Source: Atopobiaceae bacterium UBA7016
Lineage (GTDB): Bacteria; Actinomycetota; Coriobacteriia; Coriobacteriales; Atopobiaceae
Length of the DNA: 6,738 bases
NCBI GenBank assembly: GCA_002449555.1
Contig: DJXA01000249.1
Span: 1-6,738, forward strand
Direction of reading: 5' to 3'
Shown: positions 5,311-6,738 of the stretch, piece after piece
How positions within the stretch are numbered: the first letter of the stretch is position 1
Layout of the letters: each line of letters starts with the position of its first letter
Position numbers and translations under genes: made by a program
Notes under the pieces: generated by a model
What the model was told of the DNA's origin: nothing
The model's database searches: none
What the model saw: only the letters and a program-made list of their open reading frames with translations

Positions 5311-6708
5311 ATGAAACCCCTCATGTCACTCATAACTCCCAAGGAGCAGACGCCCGAGGAGAAGCGGCAGGAGATGCTTGAGCGTCCCGTGCAGCCGCTC
5401 ATCCTCTCGCTCGCCGCGCCCAGCATCTTTGCCAACGTGGTCAACACCATCTACAACCTTGCGGACACCTACTTTGTGGGCCAGATGGGCATCACCAGCG
5501 CAAGCGCGGCCGTGGGCGTTGCCTTCGTCACCTCCACCGTCATCCAGGCGATGGCCTTCTACCTTGCGCAGGGAACCGGCATCCACATGAGCCGCTGTCT
5601 TGGTGCCGGCAAGACCGAAGAGGCAGCCGTCTACGTCAATACGGGCATTGCGGGAACCGTCACCTTTGGCACGCTCATCGCCATCGTGGGACACCTCTTC
5701 CTCGATCAGCTCTGCTACATCGGCGGCGCCACGGAGACCATCCTCCCCTACGCCCGCATCTACATCTCGATTCTGCTCTGCGGCGCACCCTTCATCGCCA
5801 GCGGCTTCCTCATGAACATGCAGCTGCGCTTCCAAGGAGAGTCGTTCTACTCCATGCTCTGCATGGTGGCGGGAGCCGTGCTCAACACTATCCTGACGCC
5901 GCTCTTCATCTTCCCCCTGGGAATGGGCATCGCCGGCAGCGCACTGGCAACCATCATCAGTGAGGCCGTGAGCTTCTTCCTGCTGCTCTTTGAGATGCGC
6001 CAGGCGGGCATCACCCCGCTCGGCCTGCGCTACGTGCGCCTCCCGGATGCCAAGATGATCCGCACCATCAACAATGGCGGCGTGCCCTCCTTCGCGCGCC
6101 AGGTGATGCTGGGCGTGGCGACGTCGCTCCTCAACAACGCCGCCGCCCCGTATGGTGACGCGGCCATTGCAGGCATTGCCGTGGTGCAACGCATCACCAG
6201 CGTGGGCAACTTCTTCCAGATCGGCATCGGACAGGGCTTCCAGCCCATCTGCGGCTATAACCTAGGCGCCAAGCGCTACGACCGCATCCGCGAGGCGTAC
6301 TTCACCGCGCTGCGGCTCGCCTTTGTCTCGGTCGCAGCAATCGGTGTGGTCACCTTTATCTTTGCGCCACAGCTCATCGCCATCTTCCGCGACGACCCCG
6401 CCGTCGTTGCCTTTGGCGTGGTGACGCTGCGCCTGCAGAGCATCACCATGCCCTTCACCGGCGTGGCCATGTGCACCAACTTCCTGATGCAGACCGCGGG
6501 AAAGATGTGGCGCGCCACCTTCCTGGGAGCGTGCCGCCTGGGCCTTGTGCTGGGACCGGTCGTGCTGGTGCTCCCGCCGCTCTTGGGCCAGCTCGGCGTG
6601 CAGATTGCCCAGCCAGTGACGGACCTCATCACCACGGCAATCGCTATCCCGATGGCGCTGGCGATGCTGCGCGAAATGCGCGAAGCCGAGCAGCTCCAGT
6701 CTGCCTAA
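5311..6708 (+). CDS. MATE family multidrug exporter (MepA-like)
   Basis: The product from the ATG at 5311 is 465 residues, the usual size for MATE transporters; ATG 5323 (461 residues) is an alternative, and neither has a visible Shine-Dalgarno sequence. After a charged N-terminus of about 25 residues come about twelve hydrophobic segments. Family signatures are seen in both halves: PSIFANVVNTIYNLADTYFVG (residues 37-57, key residues P37, N46, D52, Y54, G57) and MSRCLGAGKTEEA (93-105). In the second half are GGVPSFARQ (256-264) and IGQGFQPICGYNLGAKRYDR (306-325), the last very typical of MepA-like members. MATE proteins export cationic drugs or metabolites in exchange for Na+ or H+; the ion and substrates cannot be read here. 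It follows a probable terminator, so it is likely transcribed on its own. Confidence 0.95.
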   Translation: MKPLMSLITPKEQTPEEKRQEMLERPVQPLILSLAAPSIFANVVNTIYNLADTYFVGQMGITSASAAVGVAFVTSTVIQAMAFYLAQGTGIHMSRCLGAGKTEEAAVYVNTGIAGTVTFGTLIAIVGHLFLDQLCYIGGATETILPYARIYISILLCGAPFIASGFLMNMQLRFQGESFYSMLCMVAGAVLNTILTPLFIFPLGMGIAGSALATIISEAVSFFLLLFEMRQAGITPLGLRYVRLPDAKMIRTINNGGVPSFARQVMLGVATSLLNNAAAPYGDAAIAGIAVVQRITSVGNFFQIGIGQGFQPICGYNLGAKRYDRIREAYFTALRLAFVSVAAIGVVTFIFAPQLIAIFRDDPAVVAFGVVTLRLQSITMPFTGVAMCTNFLMQTAGKMWRATFLGACRLGLVLGPVVLVLPPLLGQLGVQIAQPVTDLITTAIAIPMALAMLREMREAEQLQSA

Positions 6709-6714
6709 CTTGCA

Positions 6715-6735
6715 ACGCGGGTTCGGAACCCGTGT
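6715..6735 (+). terminator. Hairpin at window edge, probable start of the MATE gene terminator
   Basis: ACGCGGGTT (6715-6723) pairs with AACCCGTGT (6727-6735) through nine pairs including one G-U, around a 3-nt CGG loop, beginning 7 nt after the stop codon. The expected T tract would fall after base 6738 and is not visible. Confidence 0.5.
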
Positions 6736-6738
6736 CCC

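Noticed and set aside
6714..6738. The GGGTTCGGAACCC hairpin resembles a tRNA T-arm
   Set aside because: The MATE coding sequence ends at 6708, leaving no room for the rest of a tRNA, and the loop has G where the invariant A58 should be; a terminator stem fits better.

Overview
The window is GC-rich, tightly packed, and has all genes on the + strand. Gene content and protein style (a secreted-type C11 peptidase, an AbiEi/DUF559-like protein, a YoaK/DUF1275 membrane protein, an AraC regulator, an ArsC/Spx-like protein and a MepA-like MATE exporter) suggest a high-GC Gram-positive, most likely a gut or oral Coriobacteriia member (Collinsella/Olsenella/Atopobium-like). That assignment is inferred from protein resemblance, not from a marker gene.

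Layout. (1) Positions 1-1650 hold the 3' part of a clostripain-family (C11) cysteine peptidase; the His and Cys of the catalytic dyad are both in view and a strong hairpin terminator follows. (2) Positions 1717-3223 form an island with one gene, 1887-2990, encoding an AbiEi-like N-terminal region joined to a C-terminal DUF559/Vsr-like nuclease fold. It is bracketed by two copies of an unusual composite repeat (1746-1843 and 3028-3124). Each copy has a left arm and an inverted right arm 60-61 bp apart. The left arms are identical over 21 bp in both copies. The same single mismatch between left and right arms is kept in both copies. This is the most unusual structure in the window. (3) Positions 3224-5214 are a probable operon: a DUF1275 six-helix membrane protein, an AraC/XylS-type regulator, and a small ArsC/Spx-like thioredoxin-fold protein that has no cysteine at all. 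A 16-bp perfect palindrome lies between the last two genes. (4) A probable terminator follows, then a MATE multidrug exporter (5311-6708) whose start has no visible ribosome binding site and may be leaderless. A hairpin at the window's right edge probably begins its terminator.

How the genes may work together. The AraC protein is the obvious candidate regulator of its own operon and perhaps of the adjacent MATE gene, but no effector or operator can be proven here. The nuclease-fold gene looks like an independent insertion or cassette between the peptidase and the operon: direct copies of the composite repeat flank it, and it has no toxin partner beside it. The repeats could be recombination or transposition ends, REPIN-like elements served by the protein, or operators. 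The sequence alone does not decide between these.
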